Shown: in pieces, positions 17,301-27,570 of the stretch | Numbering within the stretch: the stretch's first letter is position 1 | Layout: each line of letters begins with the position of its first letter | Source: JABDBE01 sp963832245 | Lineage (GTDB): Bacteria > Acidobacteriota > Terriglobia > Terriglobales > Acidobacteriaceae | Direction of reading: 5' to 3' | Assembly: GCA_963832245.1 (NCBI GenBank) | Contig: CAWHTG010000004.1 | Span: forward strand, 2,728,001-2,792,000 | Length of the DNA: 64,000 nt | Translations under genes and position numbers: made by a program | Notes under the pieces: model-generated | What the model saw: the letters and a program-made list of their open reading frames with translations, nothing else | Told to the model about the DNA's origin: nothing | Databases searched by the model: none

Positions 17301-19438
17301 ATCTTGCCGAAGTCCTCAACGTCGCGCTTCCCGAACTGCCTGCCCGTCGCATTGCCAGGAATTTCCCTCGGCCGTCTCCCAAGCTGATCGCGCGCGAACA
17401 AATTGAAGGCGGCATCCCGACGATGGTCGCGATGATTCCGGGGGGCACCTATATTTTGCGTTTTAGTCCCGAGCAATGGAAGTTGGTCCAACTGTTCGAT
17501 GGAGAACGCTCGTACTCCCAGGTCGCGGAGCTTTTTCAGCAAGAGACCGGCGTGCCTTTTACTGAAGAAGAAGTGCGGGAATTTGTCGAATCGCTGGACG
17601 AGACTGGGATCTGGTACAGGAAGTCGGCCGAGCTAAGCACCGCTAGCCAGAAACTAGCGGACGAACGCCGCCGCCGGGCGAAGAAAAAAATAGATCTGGC
17701 GATGATGACTTTCTCCACTTGGGACCCCGACCGTTTCCTCACCTGGCTCCACGCGCACCTCAGCTTTATTTACACAAAATGGTTCACCTTCCTGACCCTG
17801 GGAATGTTCTCCATCTCAGCCCTTATCTTCCTCGGTGGATGGAGCGAAATCTGGCGCGACACGGTTCGGTACTACACCTTTACGGACAAAGGTGCCGCGG
17901 ACTTGGCCGAGTTCTGGCTGTTGTTCTGCGGGTTAGGGTTCTTTCACGAATCAGCCCACGGCCTGACCTGCAAGCACTTCGGCGGCGGAGTGCACAGAAT
18001 GGGTTTTATGCTGGTATATCTTTCTCCCGCTTTCTTTTGTGATGTTGGTGAGGTCTACGTCTATGGTGGCAAGTGGCCACGGGTGGCGTCCGTCATTGCC
18101 GGAATCTGGGTGGAACTCATGTTTTGCTCCGTGGCGAGCATCGTTTGGTGGGGAACTCCAGCGGGCAGTCCGGTCCATGATTTCTGCTACAAAATCATGC
18201 TCATTACCGGCGTGGCGGTGATCCTCACGAACTTAAACCCGCTCATCAAGCTGGATGGCTACTATCTTTTTGGCGAACTGGTCGGCGTGCCGACGATCAA
18301 GGAAAGTTCGACCGAATATCTGTCAAGCTGGGTAAAGCGCAACGTGTTCCGACTGCACGTGGAAATTCCTTACCTGCTGCCGCGGCGGCGCTGGCTGTTC
18401 GTGTGTTATGCCCTGATTTCCGGCCTGTACAGCTACATCGTCCTATTTACCATCGTGCGCCTTCTCTATAACATCCTGTCCCACTTCAGCCCGCAGTGGG
18501 CATTCGTGCCGGTTTTGCTGCTCGCATTGCTGATCTTGAGAGCGCGGCTGCGCTCCTCGGTGAGGTTTATAAAAGACTTTTATTTGGACAAGAAACAAAG
18601 TTTTCGGTCGTGGTGGAAGTCGCCATACAAAGTGGCGGCTGTAGCCCTGACGGCACTGGCCTTCTTCGCACCAATGTGGCGCGAAACCGTCAGTGGCCGG
18701 TTTGTCCTCGAACCGGAACGGCGCGCGATTATACGCGCGACCGTCCCTGGGCAGGTCACCGAGGTCCTGGCCGACGAAGGGACCGCGGTAACGGCTGGCA
18801 CTCCTTTGTTCGCCCTGCGCAATCTGCCGCTCGAAGGGGAAGCCGATGACGTCAGGGCGAGTCTCCATGCCGCGGAAGCCAAAGCCCGCGAGGCGGACAT
18901 GAACTACGCAAACCTCGGAATGGCACGAGCCGAGACCGCGTCCCAAGTTGGACGTTTCCGCTCCGTTTCCCAGCAGGTTTCTGCGCTCCGCGTCGCAAGC
19001 CCAATTTCTGGTGTTGTCGCCACGCCGAGGCTTCGGGATCGCCTAGGTTCGTCCGTCCAGGAAGGGGACGAGTTGGCCGACGTAGTGGACAGCAGCACGC
19101 TTAGGGCTAGGATATTTATTCCTGAATTCCAGGCCCCGCGTGTCAAGTCCGGCGCTCCTGCTTCCTTAAAGCTGGAATCTCTGTTTCAGCCTATTCGTGG
19201 AGAGGTCAGCTCGATTGGGTCGGCTCCCTCGGAAGTCGCCGCCGGCCTCGCGCCCGACGACAAATACAAAGGCATTGCTCCGCCGAGCTATTACGTCGCA
19301 ACCGTTCTGGTATCCAACCCTGATGGGGTTATGAGGTCAGGAATGTCAGGAGACGCGAAGATTGAGGTGAGGAGGCAGAGCATCGTGGGATTTGCTGCGA
19401 GGACGGCCCGCGAGTTTCTCCAACGAAAAATCTGGTAA
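17297..19438 (+). CDS. PqqD-like, M50 site-2 protease-like and HlyD fusion protein
   Basis: 713 residues with three modules. The N-terminus, about 35-115, resembles a PqqD-type peptide-binding domain (YILRFSPEQWKLVQLFDGERSYSQVAELF). The middle is a multi-helix membrane region with the zinc protease motif HESAHG and a second metal-ligand motif near NLNPLIKLDGYYL, both characteristic of M50 proteases. After the last helix comes a HlyD module (RATVPGQVTEVLADEGTAVTAGTPL ... LRVASPISGVVATPR) in the periplasm. Related multi-module proteins are annotated as putative peptide zinc metalloproteases. The layout suggests binding, intramembrane cleavage and export of a peptide. It is translationally coupled to the adaptor gene before it and ends at a strong terminator. 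Confidence 0.85.
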   Translation: MNLAEVLNVALPELPARRIARNFPRPSPKLIAREQIEGGIPTMVAMIPGGTYILRFSPEQWKLVQLFDGERSYSQVAELFQQETGVPFTEEEVREFVESLDETGIWYRKSAELSTASQKLADERRRRAKKKIDLAMMTFSTWDPDRFLTWLHAHLSFIYTKWFTFLTLGMFSISALIFLGGWSEIWRDTVRYYTFTDKGAADLAEFWLLFCGLGFFHESAHGLTCKHFGGGVHRMGFMLVYLSPAFFCDVGEVYVYGGKWPRVASVIAGIWVELMFCSVASIVWWGTPAGSPVHDFCYKIMLITGVAVILTNLNPLIKLDGYYLFGELVGVPTIKESSTEYLSSWVKRNVFRLHVEIPYLLPRRRWLFVCYALISGLYSYIVLFTIVRLLYNILSHFSPQWAFVPVLLLALLILRARLRSSVRFIKDFYLDKKQSFRSWWKSPYKVAAVALTALAFFAPMWRETVSGRFVLEPERRAIIRATVPGQVTEVLADEGTAVTAGTPLFALRNLPLEGEADDVRASLHAAEAKAREADMNYANLGMARAETASQVGRFRSVSQQVSALRVASPISGVVATPRLRDRLGSSVQEGDELADVVDSSTLRARIFIPEFQAPRVKSGAPASLKLESLFQPIRGEVSSIGSAPSEVAAGLAPDDKYKGIAPPSYYVATVLVSNPDGVMRSGMSGDAKIEVRRQSIVGFAARTAREFLQRKIW

Positions 19439-19458
19439 ACCCGTTCACGCCTTAACAG

Positions 19459-19492
19459 AAAAGGGCCAGCCGAGATACCGGTTGGCCCTTTT
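19459..19492. terminator. Bidirectional terminator between the export operon and the repeat-protein gene
   Basis: Stem aagggccagcc (19461-19471) / ggttggccctt (19480-19490), flanked by A-rich sequence on the left and T-rich on the right, so it can serve both convergent genes. Confidence 0.85.
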
Positions 19493-19514
19493 CACAATTG
19501 GCGATCCTACGAGG

Positions 19515-19790
19515 CTAGTACAGAACTTTCTTGCCCAAGGTCGGAGCCTTGGCGAACGTCGGAGCCTTGGCGAACGTCGGGGCCTTAGCGAACGTTGGGG
19601 CCTTGGCAAACGTTGGAGCCTTGGCAAACGTTGGAGCCTTGGCAAATGTCGGTGCCTTGGCAGCGATCGGAGCTTTGGCGAGGGCCGGAGTCTTCATCGC
19701 CGTCGCTTTGCTGGGAACTGCGTTTGTCGCGATAATGGCCTTCTTTGCAGCTTTCATATTGCCGATCAACGATTTCTTTTGGACCGCCAT
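19515..19790 (-). CDS. Lys/Ala/Pro-rich hexapeptide-repeat protein
   Basis: 91 residues. The N-terminus is MAVQKKSLIGNMKAAKKAII, followed by a short variable part and then KAPTFA repeated six times, ending in KAPTLGKKVLY. There is no signal peptide by eye, and the protein is strongly basic. The ribosome site GAGGAGA lies 7 bp upstream of the ATG. Two readings are possible: a histone-H1-like or AlgP-like DNA-binding tail, or a small substrate of the adjacent PqqD/M50/HlyD system (inference from convergent position only). All three frames across the repeats are open on both strands, so overlapping frames are artefacts. Confidence 0.75.
   Translation of the reverse strand: MAVQKKSLIGNMKAAKKAIIATNAVPSKATAMKTPALAKAPIAAKAPTFAKAPTFAKAPTFAKAPTFAKAPTFAKAPTFAKAPTLGKKVLY
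19543..19668. repeat. 18-bp tandem repeat, seven units
   Basis: Units of the form ggagccttggcgaacgtc start at 19543, 19561, 19579, 19597, 19615, 19633 and 19651. Most differ by one to three bases; the last unit diverges. The repeats encode the KAPTFA hexapeptides on the minus strand and are prone to copy-number change by slippage. Confidence 0.95.
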
Positions 19791-20022
19791 TTTGATGTCT
19801 CCTCTTTTTGGTTTGTCCTGCTCGTCTTCTTATACAGCAGGTCCAATGCCAAATCGCGCAATGCTCCTGCACAAAGTCAAAACGTATATTGCCATCAAGC
19901 ACTTAGAGATTCTTCCGCCAGCGCAGTGAGCGCCAGCGGAGGCGACACCGAGATTCGAATGTATTAAGAACTAATCTACGAAGAATTAAATTTTAATCCA
20001 CTACAGCCTGGGAGATAAATTT

Positions 20023-21432
<1,410 letters not shown>

Positions 21433-21615
21433 AACCCCTTCCTCGGGCGCACCGATTATGTCAAATTTTCGACCCTTCAGGATGAAATATTTATTCCCAT
21501 CTCCCATTCATCGCGTTTCGCGGCGAGGCACTCCCACGCACTTGCAAAAGCCGGTCGGTTCCCGTAACGTGGGACGCACTCTGAATCGCCATTTTCATTG
21601 ATTCGTGGCTGAGGC

Positions 21616-21975
21616 GTGGTTTCGGCGGAGGACAGTTTGGACATAAACGTCCGTAAGCGTTCGCAAGTGCAGGTAGTTCAGCTTCGAGGACCACTCAGAA
21701 TGGGTGACGCCGTGGACGGCTTGCGCCAGACCATGGAGGAGACAATCGGCAACGGAGATACTCGCATGGTCATCAACCTCTCCGAAGTTTCGATGATTGA
21801 TTCCAGCGGAATTGGTTTGCTAGTGAGATTTCTGGCTTCGACCAAGCAGCGTGGTGGGAACATCAAACTCGTCCAGCCTTCTAAATTCGCGGTGCAGACT
21901 CTGCGTCTGGTGGGCGTTTTGAACCTGTTCGAGATTTTCGATAACGACGACGCGGCGGTAGAGTCTTTCGCTTAA
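21616..21975 (+). CDS. STAS-domain anti-sigma factor antagonist (RsbV/SpoIIAA-like)
   Basis: 119 residues from a GTG start: VQVVQLRGPLRMGDAVDGLR, then MVINLSEVSMIDSSGIGLL, where the second serine of DSSG is the residue phosphorylated in SpoIIAA/RsbV proteins. It would bind an anti-sigma factor and release its sigma factor when dephosphorylated. The gene lies 38 bp before an RsbW-like ATPase gene, its expected partner. The GTG has only a weak GAGG site; a later TTG cannot be excluded. Confidence 0.88.
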   Translation: MVSAEDSLDINVRKRSQVQVVQLRGPLRMGDAVDGLRQTMEETIGNGDTRMVINLSEVSMIDSSGIGLLVRFLASTKQRGGNIKLVQPSKFAVQTLRLVGVLNLFEIFDNDDAAVESFA

Positions 21976-22013
21976 ATTGCTAATTCTATCGTCGGATTAA
22001 GAATCGAGCCTCC

Positions 22014-22454
22014 ATGACGCCTGAGTTTAGCGGTAGCCCAGAAAACAGCGCATTATCAGAATTGCTCGACCTAAGCATGCCTGCGAACGCCGAGGCGATG
22101 GCGACTGTCGTGGACGCTATCTCTGAAACCTTGGCACAACTGGAGGTCCCGGAGCAGAAGCGGCTTGAGATCGCCTTGGCCGTTCAGGAGGCTCTGGCGA
22201 ATGCGGTTGTGCACGGCTGCGAAAATGACCCATCAAAGCACGTCCGATGCCGTGTGGGATCTGATCCACGCGGACGAATCGTAATTATCGTGACCGATCC
22301 GGGGCCAGGCTTCAGTCCAGCTGCCCTGGCCTATCCAAAGCGGGGCGAGAACCTGTATGCGGACCACGGACGCGGGGTTTATCTGATTCGCCAACTCATG
22401 GACGAAGTACAGTTCGAGCGGGATGGAAACGAAATCCGGATGTGGAAGTACTGA
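22014..22454 (+). CDS. RsbW/SpoIIAB-like anti-sigma serine kinase (HATPase_c)
   Basis: 146 residues with the GHKL ATP-binding elements: N-box in LAVQEALANAVVHGC, G1 in VTDPGPGFSP, and G2 in DHGRGVYLIRQL. These proteins bind a sigma factor and phosphorylate their STAS antagonist. It follows the STAS gene in the same direction, fitting a partner-switch module. The sigma factor it controls is not encoded next to it; the ECF gene at 36.9 kb is of a different type. Confidence 0.88.
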   Translation: MTPEFSGSPENSALSELLDLSMPANAEAMATVVDAISETLAQLEVPEQKRLEIALAVQEALANAVVHGCENDPSKHVRCRVGSDPRGRIVIIVTDPGPGFSPAALAYPKRGENLYADHGRGVYLIRQLMDEVQFERDGNEIRMWKY

Positions 22455-22967
22455 CTCTCGGCCGGCGCTCCGCGTCACTTCGAGAAATATCGGGAATAAC
22501 TACTTTACCTCTGACACTCGGCTTGGCGGTATGTGGATTCCCGCTTCCTTCGACGCCATCGCTACAGTCCGCTTGTTAGGTCGGTACACCCTTGCGGGCC
22601 ACAATATTCGAGCCTCTGAGCTGCAATCCATCATGCCGAACTAGCTAGTCACACCGATAATTTGCGGGCAAGTGGGGAATAGGAAGGCAAAGATTTTGTC
22701 CATTCGCCTCATGGTATGAAGAGCACTCTGCTCCTCTGGCATCATTTCTCGTTGTTCGGAAGCGTTCCTCGATCTGGCGGAGGTTCGGAGGTTTACGAAT
22801 TCGTCTCGCTTCTCTTCGCTGTCTAGCTGTGATCCACTTATCCGTATCATGTTGCTCCCGAATCCGCATTGGTTCTGTGCACAGTTGGACGTGTGCGAGC
22901 CTGAGGCCGGGGCCGAGCCCATCCAAATCAGTGATCACTAGAGCAGTACCGGAGGTAAACTGGCGTC
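22455..22967. other. Intergenic region, no gene seen
   Basis: 513 bp. Open frames here have no ribosome sites and no recognisable protein pattern. No hairpin with a T-run was noted. Confidence 0.5.
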
Positions 22968-23441
22968 ATGCGCAAGCGCCTGATCACACCGATTCCGCAA
23001 GATTCTCCGCATCTCGACGAAGGCTGGCTCGACCTCGACCGTGCAGCCGTGGTCGAGGTCACGTCGGAGGAGAAGGAATATCCCGTCGTGTCTGCACTGG
23101 TCTCAGGAGAAATGCGGGGCTGGCGTGCCGCCGGTTCTAGCACTCAAACCATCCGTCTGCTTTTCGACAAGCCACAAAGACTTGCACGCATCTCGCTCGT
23201 CTTCGAAGAAACTGGGGCACAGCGTACCCAAGAGTTCGTCTTGCGATGGTCTCCAGATGGCGGACGCTCGTTTCGAGAAATTGTGCGTCAGCAATGGAAT
23301 TTCAGTCCCCCTAACACAGTCCGCGAGGTCGAGGACTATCGGGTTGACCTCTCGGGTGTCACGGTTTTGGAATTGGTCATTGTGCCTGACATCAGTCGGG
23401 GATCGGCTCACGCCTCGCTCAAGAGTCTGCGCCTCGCTTGA
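22968..23441 (+). CDS. Hypothetical protein, possible carbohydrate-binding beta-sandwich
   Basis: 157 residues: MRKRLITPIPQDSPHLDEGW, then a beta-rich body (TQTIRLLFDKPQRLARISLVFEET, FVLRWSPDGGRSFREIVRQQ, VREVEDYRVDLSGVTVLELV) and a SLKSLRLA end. The strand pattern resembles a galactose-binding (F5/8 type C-like) jelly roll, and I recall close relatives annotated as carbohydrate-binding. There is no signal peptide, so it may be cytosolic. A GGAGG precedes the ATG by about 8 bp. Confidence 0.6.
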   Translation: MRKRLITPIPQDSPHLDEGWLDLDRAAVVEVTSEEKEYPVVSALVSGEMRGWRAAGSSTQTIRLLFDKPQRLARISLVFEETGAQRTQEFVLRWSPDGGRSFREIVRQQWNFSPPNTVREVEDYRVDLSGVTVLELVIVPDISRGSAHASLKSLRLA

Positions 23442-23526
23442 GCCGCTGTGGCGGCAAAGGAGTTTAGTTTGGCGACTGAGGCATCAAAACGATTCCACTG
23501 CTGACTGCCGAGAGGATCGGATTAAT

Positions 23527-24519
23527 TCACCAGTTCACCTCGGCGGCGGCACCATCGCTGCCGGAAAAGATGTTTATATCAAGTTCACCTACTACGTCGC
23601 GCATTCCAATGCGGAGGGTCCGCGGTCGTCCGCTCTCTCGTTCCTGGGTACTGGAGCCAACGACAAACTCACTGTCACTTTCAATACTTTCTCCAGTTTT
23701 GCCGGCGGCCCGGCCATGCCACGCTGGTTGGCGGAAATTGAACTTCAGCCAAATTTCCTCTGGCCCTTCACGTTGAATGTGTGGATTGCGGTCGTTGCCC
23801 ACGGTGCTGCGGCACCCTTGGACGCAGCTTACGGCCTCTACGCCGGGGCGCAAAGCGTTGGCGGGTCTGTGGTGATCTCTTCGACGGCAACCACCGCGCC
23901 GGTCTATCCGCAAGCCGCTGCCATTCTTAGCAAGGATGCCAATGCGCCTATGGCGTTCGAGGGAGCCAACGGGCAGCGCTATATGATGTTGCTGCGCAAA
24001 GACGTTCTCGACAGTTACTATCCTGTCGATCCCGATGCAACCATCCTGGTGAACCTGCAAGGGACCGTACAGGCCAATATCCTAACCATCAGCCGGGTTA
24101 GCGATGTAGTGACCGCAGACGTGACTGACGTTACCGCCTTCGCGGTCGGCCAGTCCATCAATGTGCAGGGGTGTACGACGGACCCAACCTTCAACGGCAC
24201 ATTTGTTTTGACTGCGGTTGTGCCGTGGGGAAACTTAGCGCCCGAGGGAGCGCTACAGTGGTCCCAGGTTGCTTCAAATTCCGCCGACACGACCGGAACC
24301 GTTTCTCTTCCTGCCGGTCCTTGTCCGATCGCCTTTCTTCCGGAATGCAATAACGTCGACGCCCCAGTTGAGCCACAACAAACCGGCTACGCCTCGCAGG
24401 ATATTGCTGCTTTTACCGTGGCAGGCGGAAGCGCTGCTGGCCCCTTCTTCTATCTCGACGGAGCCTCGAAGTATAGGAAAATCAAAATCTCGTGTTCGGC
24501 GTGGATCCATTGGGGGTGA
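23527..24519 (+). pseudogene. Fragment of a beta-rich surface-type protein
   Basis: An open frame starting around SPVHLGGGTIAAGKDVYIKF with alternating strands and small residues (KLTVTFNTFSSFAGGPAMPRW, SVVISSTATTAPVYPQAAA, ADVTDVTAFAVGQSINVQGC). No start codon with a ribosome site exists before the conserved-looking part; the first in-frame ATG is well inside. It is therefore probably 5'-truncated, and the end is probably cut near the IS91-like element. It resembles phage- or virion-type structural proteins only in general style; no family is recognised. Confidence 0.4.
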
Positions 24520-24539
24520 ATTGGAGGGCGAGTGGGTGT

Positions 24540-25790
24540 CATCTGCTGGAAGATGCAATTTAGATCATTCCGCACGGGCGTGGTTGTGGCTGGTTGGCGT
24601 TGGGAGAGGGTAGCACGCGGACGTTGTCATTCTCCCATTGCGGGATAGCGGCGATAGGTGACATTCTCCCCAGGTTCTGATTAGCGAGACGCCTTCGGCG
24701 CTAGTCGTCGCACCCATTTCATTCTTTTGCCTGCGTTGTCGAGGAGCGGATCATATCCGAAGGCCCGCTTTACGGAGGCCGCGTAAGGGCGAGATTTGGG
24801 GCGTGGCCTTCGCTCCTGTCCCAGAATGGCAAAGATGGCCGCGCAGGTCTGCCCGAGCGAGCGTGGAGCAAACAGCCCGAAGCTCCGAACAGCGTGCTGA
24901 TAGCGTTCCGGAATGTGCTGCGACCAACGGTCAATGAACTCTTCCAATGAGCACCGCACCTCAACACGGCGACGCAGCTTTTTGTCTTTGTGCCAAAACC
25001 TGACGGTTCGTTCCCCGATCCAGGTGATACGACGCTGCGCGATGGGAGGCCGCCTTACGTATCGGCCGGCGTATTGCAGGAAATGCCCTTTATCTTCGAA
25101 CGATTGAATCTTGATGCTCCACCAGCATTTCTCCAGATGAGTGAGCAGGTCTTCCATCTGGTCAACGGTCAACTCCGTCCCAAGCTGACCCGCCTGCAGA
25201 GCTGCGCGGAGAAGCGCGATCACGGCCTTCCGCCAAGACTTCATCAGCAGATCGCGATCGTAGTAGACGCGAGAAACCCAGATGTGGGAGACCTCCCGTA
25301 AACCACCCCCGGTCACCATGGTGTGTACATGTGAGTTGAACTTTAACTCCCCGTTGAAGGTGTGAAGAATGGCAATGACGCCAACACGCAAACCATATTT
25401 CGCGCTCATCCGTGCCTGTATGACTTCCGCAGCTAGAGCTGACAGAGCCTTAGCCAAGGGCGGGTTGTCATGGAAAAGAGGCCAAAGTACATCCGGCATC
25501 GAGAACGTGATCCCCTTATAGAGCGTGTTTGGCAGTGCGGCCCAGCGCTCGCGTAGCCACTGTACGCTGGCCCGATAGCCACAACTCGGACAGGCTCGCG
25601 ATTTGCAGGTGTGATAGAGGATGAGCTCCTGGTTCTCCGAAGAGTAAACCTCGGCGCCCAACTCTGCGGTGCGACACAGCAACGCCTTGCTAAAGACCCC
25701 GCGAGCTGCGGCGCGCATCTCATCCCGGTCCCAGTACGGATGCGCCTGAGACAGAATCTTCTTGAGCGGATGGTGGTATTTCATGTCAGG
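24540..25790 (-). mobile_element. IS91-family insertion sequence (approximate limits)
   Basis: The element carries a single transposase gene. Past its stop lies a stretch with two cattctccc copies (near 24630 and 24661), which may belong to the terminal region where IS91 rolling-circle elements have their origin or end. There are no inverted repeats and no target duplication, as expected for the family. The limits are estimated. Confidence 0.55.
24681..25784 (-). CDS. IS91-family transposase
   Basis: 367 residues. The N-terminal zinc-finger region has the CKSRACPSCG cluster. The HUH nuclease part contains FNSHVHTMVTGGG with the paired histidines and a catalytic tyrosine region FLQYAGRYVRRPPI, followed by ITWIGERTVRF. 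Family members cut one strand and transpose by rolling circle. Length is near normal (about 370-400), so it may be active. The ATG at 25784 starts MKYHHPLKKILS; a truncated second copy of the same 5' region lies 614 bp upstream. Confidence 0.9.
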   Translation of the reverse strand: MKYHHPLKKILSQAHPYWDRDEMRAAARGVFSKALLCRTAELGAEVYSSENQELILYHTCKSRACPSCGYRASVQWLRERWAALPNTLYKGITFSMPDVLWPLFHDNPPLAKALSALAAEVIQARMSAKYGLRVGVIAILHTFNGELKFNSHVHTMVTGGGLREVSHIWVSRVYYDRDLLMKSWRKAVIALLRAALQAGQLGTELTVDQMEDLLTHLEKCWWSIKIQSFEDKGHFLQYAGRYVRRPPIAQRRITWIGERTVRFWHKDKKLRRRVEVRCSLEEFIDRWSQHIPERYQHAVRSFGLFAPRSLGQTCAAIFAILGQERRPRPKSRPYAASVKRAFGYDPLLDNAGKRMKWVRRLAPKASR

Positions 25791-26583
25791 TGCAACTCCT
25801 TTTGAGAATGCGGTTCGCCGAACAGATCTTGACCGATAAGAACAACCGTGCGTTTATGCCGACCGACCCGTACCGCAACCGATCCAGGCTGTCGCGCCTC
25901 CTGGTGCTGCAAGGCGTCGAGTACTGTGACAACGTCGGGCCTGATCTTTTCCTCTTTGGGCCGAGCGATACACCCATGAAGAATGGCGATGACGCCAACA
26001 CGCAAACCATATTTCGCGCTTATCCGTGCCTGTATGACTTCCGCGGCTAAAGCTGAGAGAGCCTTAGCCAAGGGCGGGTTGTCACGGAAAAGAGGCCAAA
26101 GTACATCTGGCATCGAGAACGTGATCCCCTTATAGAGCGAGTTTGGCAGTGCGGCCCACCGCTCACGTAGCCACTGTACGCTGGCCCGGTAGCCACAACT
26201 TGGACAGGCTCGCGATTTGCAGGTGTGATAAAGGATGAGCTCCTGGTTCTCTGAAGAGTAAACCTCGGCGCCCAACTCTGCAGTGCGACACTGCAACGCC
26301 TTGCTAAAGACCCTGCGAACTGCGGCGCGCATCTCATCCCGGTCCCAGTACGGACGCGCCTGAGACAGAATCGTCTTGAGCGGATGGTGGTATTTCATCT
26401 AGTTTCGACTCCTTTTGAGAATGTGGTTCGGGGAACAGAAGTTGACCGATAAGAACAACCGTGCGTTTATGCCGACCGACCCGTACCGCAACCGATCCAG
26501 GCTGTCGCGCCTCCTGGTGCTGCAAAGCGCCGAGTACCGTGACAACGTCGAGCCTGATCTTTTCCGCTTCGGGCCGAGCGATA
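25363..26583. repeat. Imperfect 0.6-kb tandem direct duplication across the IS91/ParB-like junction
   Basis: Copy A 25363-25970 and copy B 25977-26583 are nearly identical and lie head to tail at an offset of 614 bp. Each contains the first ~140 codons of the transposase and the last ~60 codons of the ParB-like gene. The 10-11 bp spacer after the transposase ATG differs between copies (11 bp in A, 10 bp in B) while both flanks are conserved. Confidence 0.85.
25781..26398 (-). pseudogene. Chimeric frame: IS91 transposase N-terminus joined to the ParB-like tail
   Basis: 205 codons. Residues 1-141 match the N-terminus of the adjacent intact transposase (with small differences such as QARPYWDRDE). 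They switch at HGCIARPKEEK to the C-terminal tail of the ParB-like protein (EARQPGSVAVRVGRHKR) and end in SQKELHLT. The switch is the junction of the tandem duplication. The catalytic half is missing, so no transposase activity is expected. Confidence 0.8.
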
Positions 26584-27368
26584 GACCGACGAATCACCCT
26601 GTTCGTCGCCCGCTCCTCGCTGTAAAGGATGAACTGCTCCACCTGGTGGGCCTTGGGAAGCTTGCACCACTGAACCGCACGGTTGATTCTAAGTCTCCCG
26701 TCAGTCAGGGCTTCTATCAGTCTGGGGTGCGCGGTCTGGAGGATCGTTTTGACGTTGCTGACGTTACGAGCGCAAGCGCCAAAGCCCGCGAAGTTGGAAA
26801 TCTCTTGACGCACATCAATATGCCGAGCTTCCGGCAAATTTGCCAAACCCTTGTACTTGCCCCCGGCGCGCATGTTTGCAAGCGCTTTCTGCTGAAGATA
26901 GGGCTCCAGTGTCAGCACCAGGCGAATACGGACAAACGCATTCCATCCAGGCTGGGGTTGATGGTGGCTGATGATGAACTGTAGCGCTTCATTCTCGCTG
27001 AGCGGATATTCGATGCAGTTGATTTCGTGCCTACCATCCAAAAGCGCTGACCGCCAGCGCCCAAAGCCAGCGAGAATCGTCCCGTTCGCCGTGATGAGAA
27101 TTGGCTCGGGACCGGACAAGTCCTTCAGTCGGGCGGCGTCGTTGAGTTCGTCTATAACACCGGTCCACGCGAGTTCCTTCATCGCGGGATGCAGCCGCAG
27201 TTGTTGTGGGGAACGAACAACCTGACGCCCCTCGATCCGACTCAGCGTCGTCGGATTGAAAGACTGTACTGGCGCGTGCAGTTCGTCCACGCGGCGGATT
27301 GCAAGCCGCCCATTGATATCGGGTTGCTGGCGTCCGACTTCACTTCGTAGCTGTTCGTCCGATTGCAA
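26334..27368 (-). CDS. ParB N-terminal domain-like protein
   Basis: 344 codons from a TTG at 27368. The ParB/Srx-type nuclease fold is suggested by LHPAMKELAWTGVIDELNDA, PILITANGTILAGFGRWRSA and INCIEYPLSENEALQFII. A helical middle carries an HTH-like part (EISNFAGFGACARNVSNVKT). Such proteins are common on mobile elements and act in DNA binding or regulation. The normal end is probably SQKELHLT as preserved in the duplicate; here the frame runs 20 codons further across the second IS91 5' end and overlaps that pseudogene. The start is uncertain. Confidence 0.7.
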   Translation of the reverse strand: MQSDEQLRSEVGRQQPDINGRLAIRRVDELHAPVQSFNPTTLSRIEGRQVVRSPQQLRLHPAMKELAWTGVIDELNDAARLKDLSGPEPILITANGTILAGFGRWRSALLDGRHEINCIEYPLSENEALQFIISHHQPQPGWNAFVRIRLVLTLEPYLQQKALANMRAGGKYKGLANLPEARHIDVRQEISNFAGFGACARNVSNVKTILQTAHPRLIEALTDGRLRINRAVQWCKLPKAHQVEQFILYSEERATNRVIRRSIARPEAEKIRLDVVTVLGALQHQEARQPGSVAVRVGRHKRTVVLIGQLLFPEPHSQKESKLDEIPPSAQDDSVSGASVLGPG

Positions 27369-27570
27369 TCATTCCTCGAGACACCAATACCCACCGGCTT
27401 GATGCAGGTGTATGTGAGGCAAACACCGCATCCGCAGTTCGTGTGTACCTCTCTTGTTGCGGCAGACTCCTCTGCGGTCCAAGTGAGGTCCAAAATCTAG
27501 GTTGTGAGGGTGGTTTTTCTTGGTGACGGGAATGTAAGTGTAATTGATTCAGCGGAGGTTAGCGTTGTCC

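Noticed and set aside
19543..19668. Possible CRISPR array
   Set aside because: The units are contiguous with no spacers and encode a hexapeptide; no cas gene is seen.
19392..19967. Long open frames on the plus strand over the 18-bp repeats
   Set aside because: They arise because the repeat length is a multiple of three and has no stops in any frame; only the minus-strand frame has a good ribosome site and a sensible N-terminus.
22641..22938. Minus-strand open frames between the RsbW-like gene and the next gene
   Set aside because: Two overlapping frames of similar length without ribosome sites or family pattern.
23041..23526. N-terminal extension of the beta-rich fragment into the upstream gene
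   Set aside because: The extension overlaps the sugar-binding-like gene in another frame and has no protein-like pattern or ribosome site.
27242..27493. Additional minus-strand gene before the ParB-like protein
   Set aside because: It overlaps that gene in another frame and the cysteine-rich text looks random.
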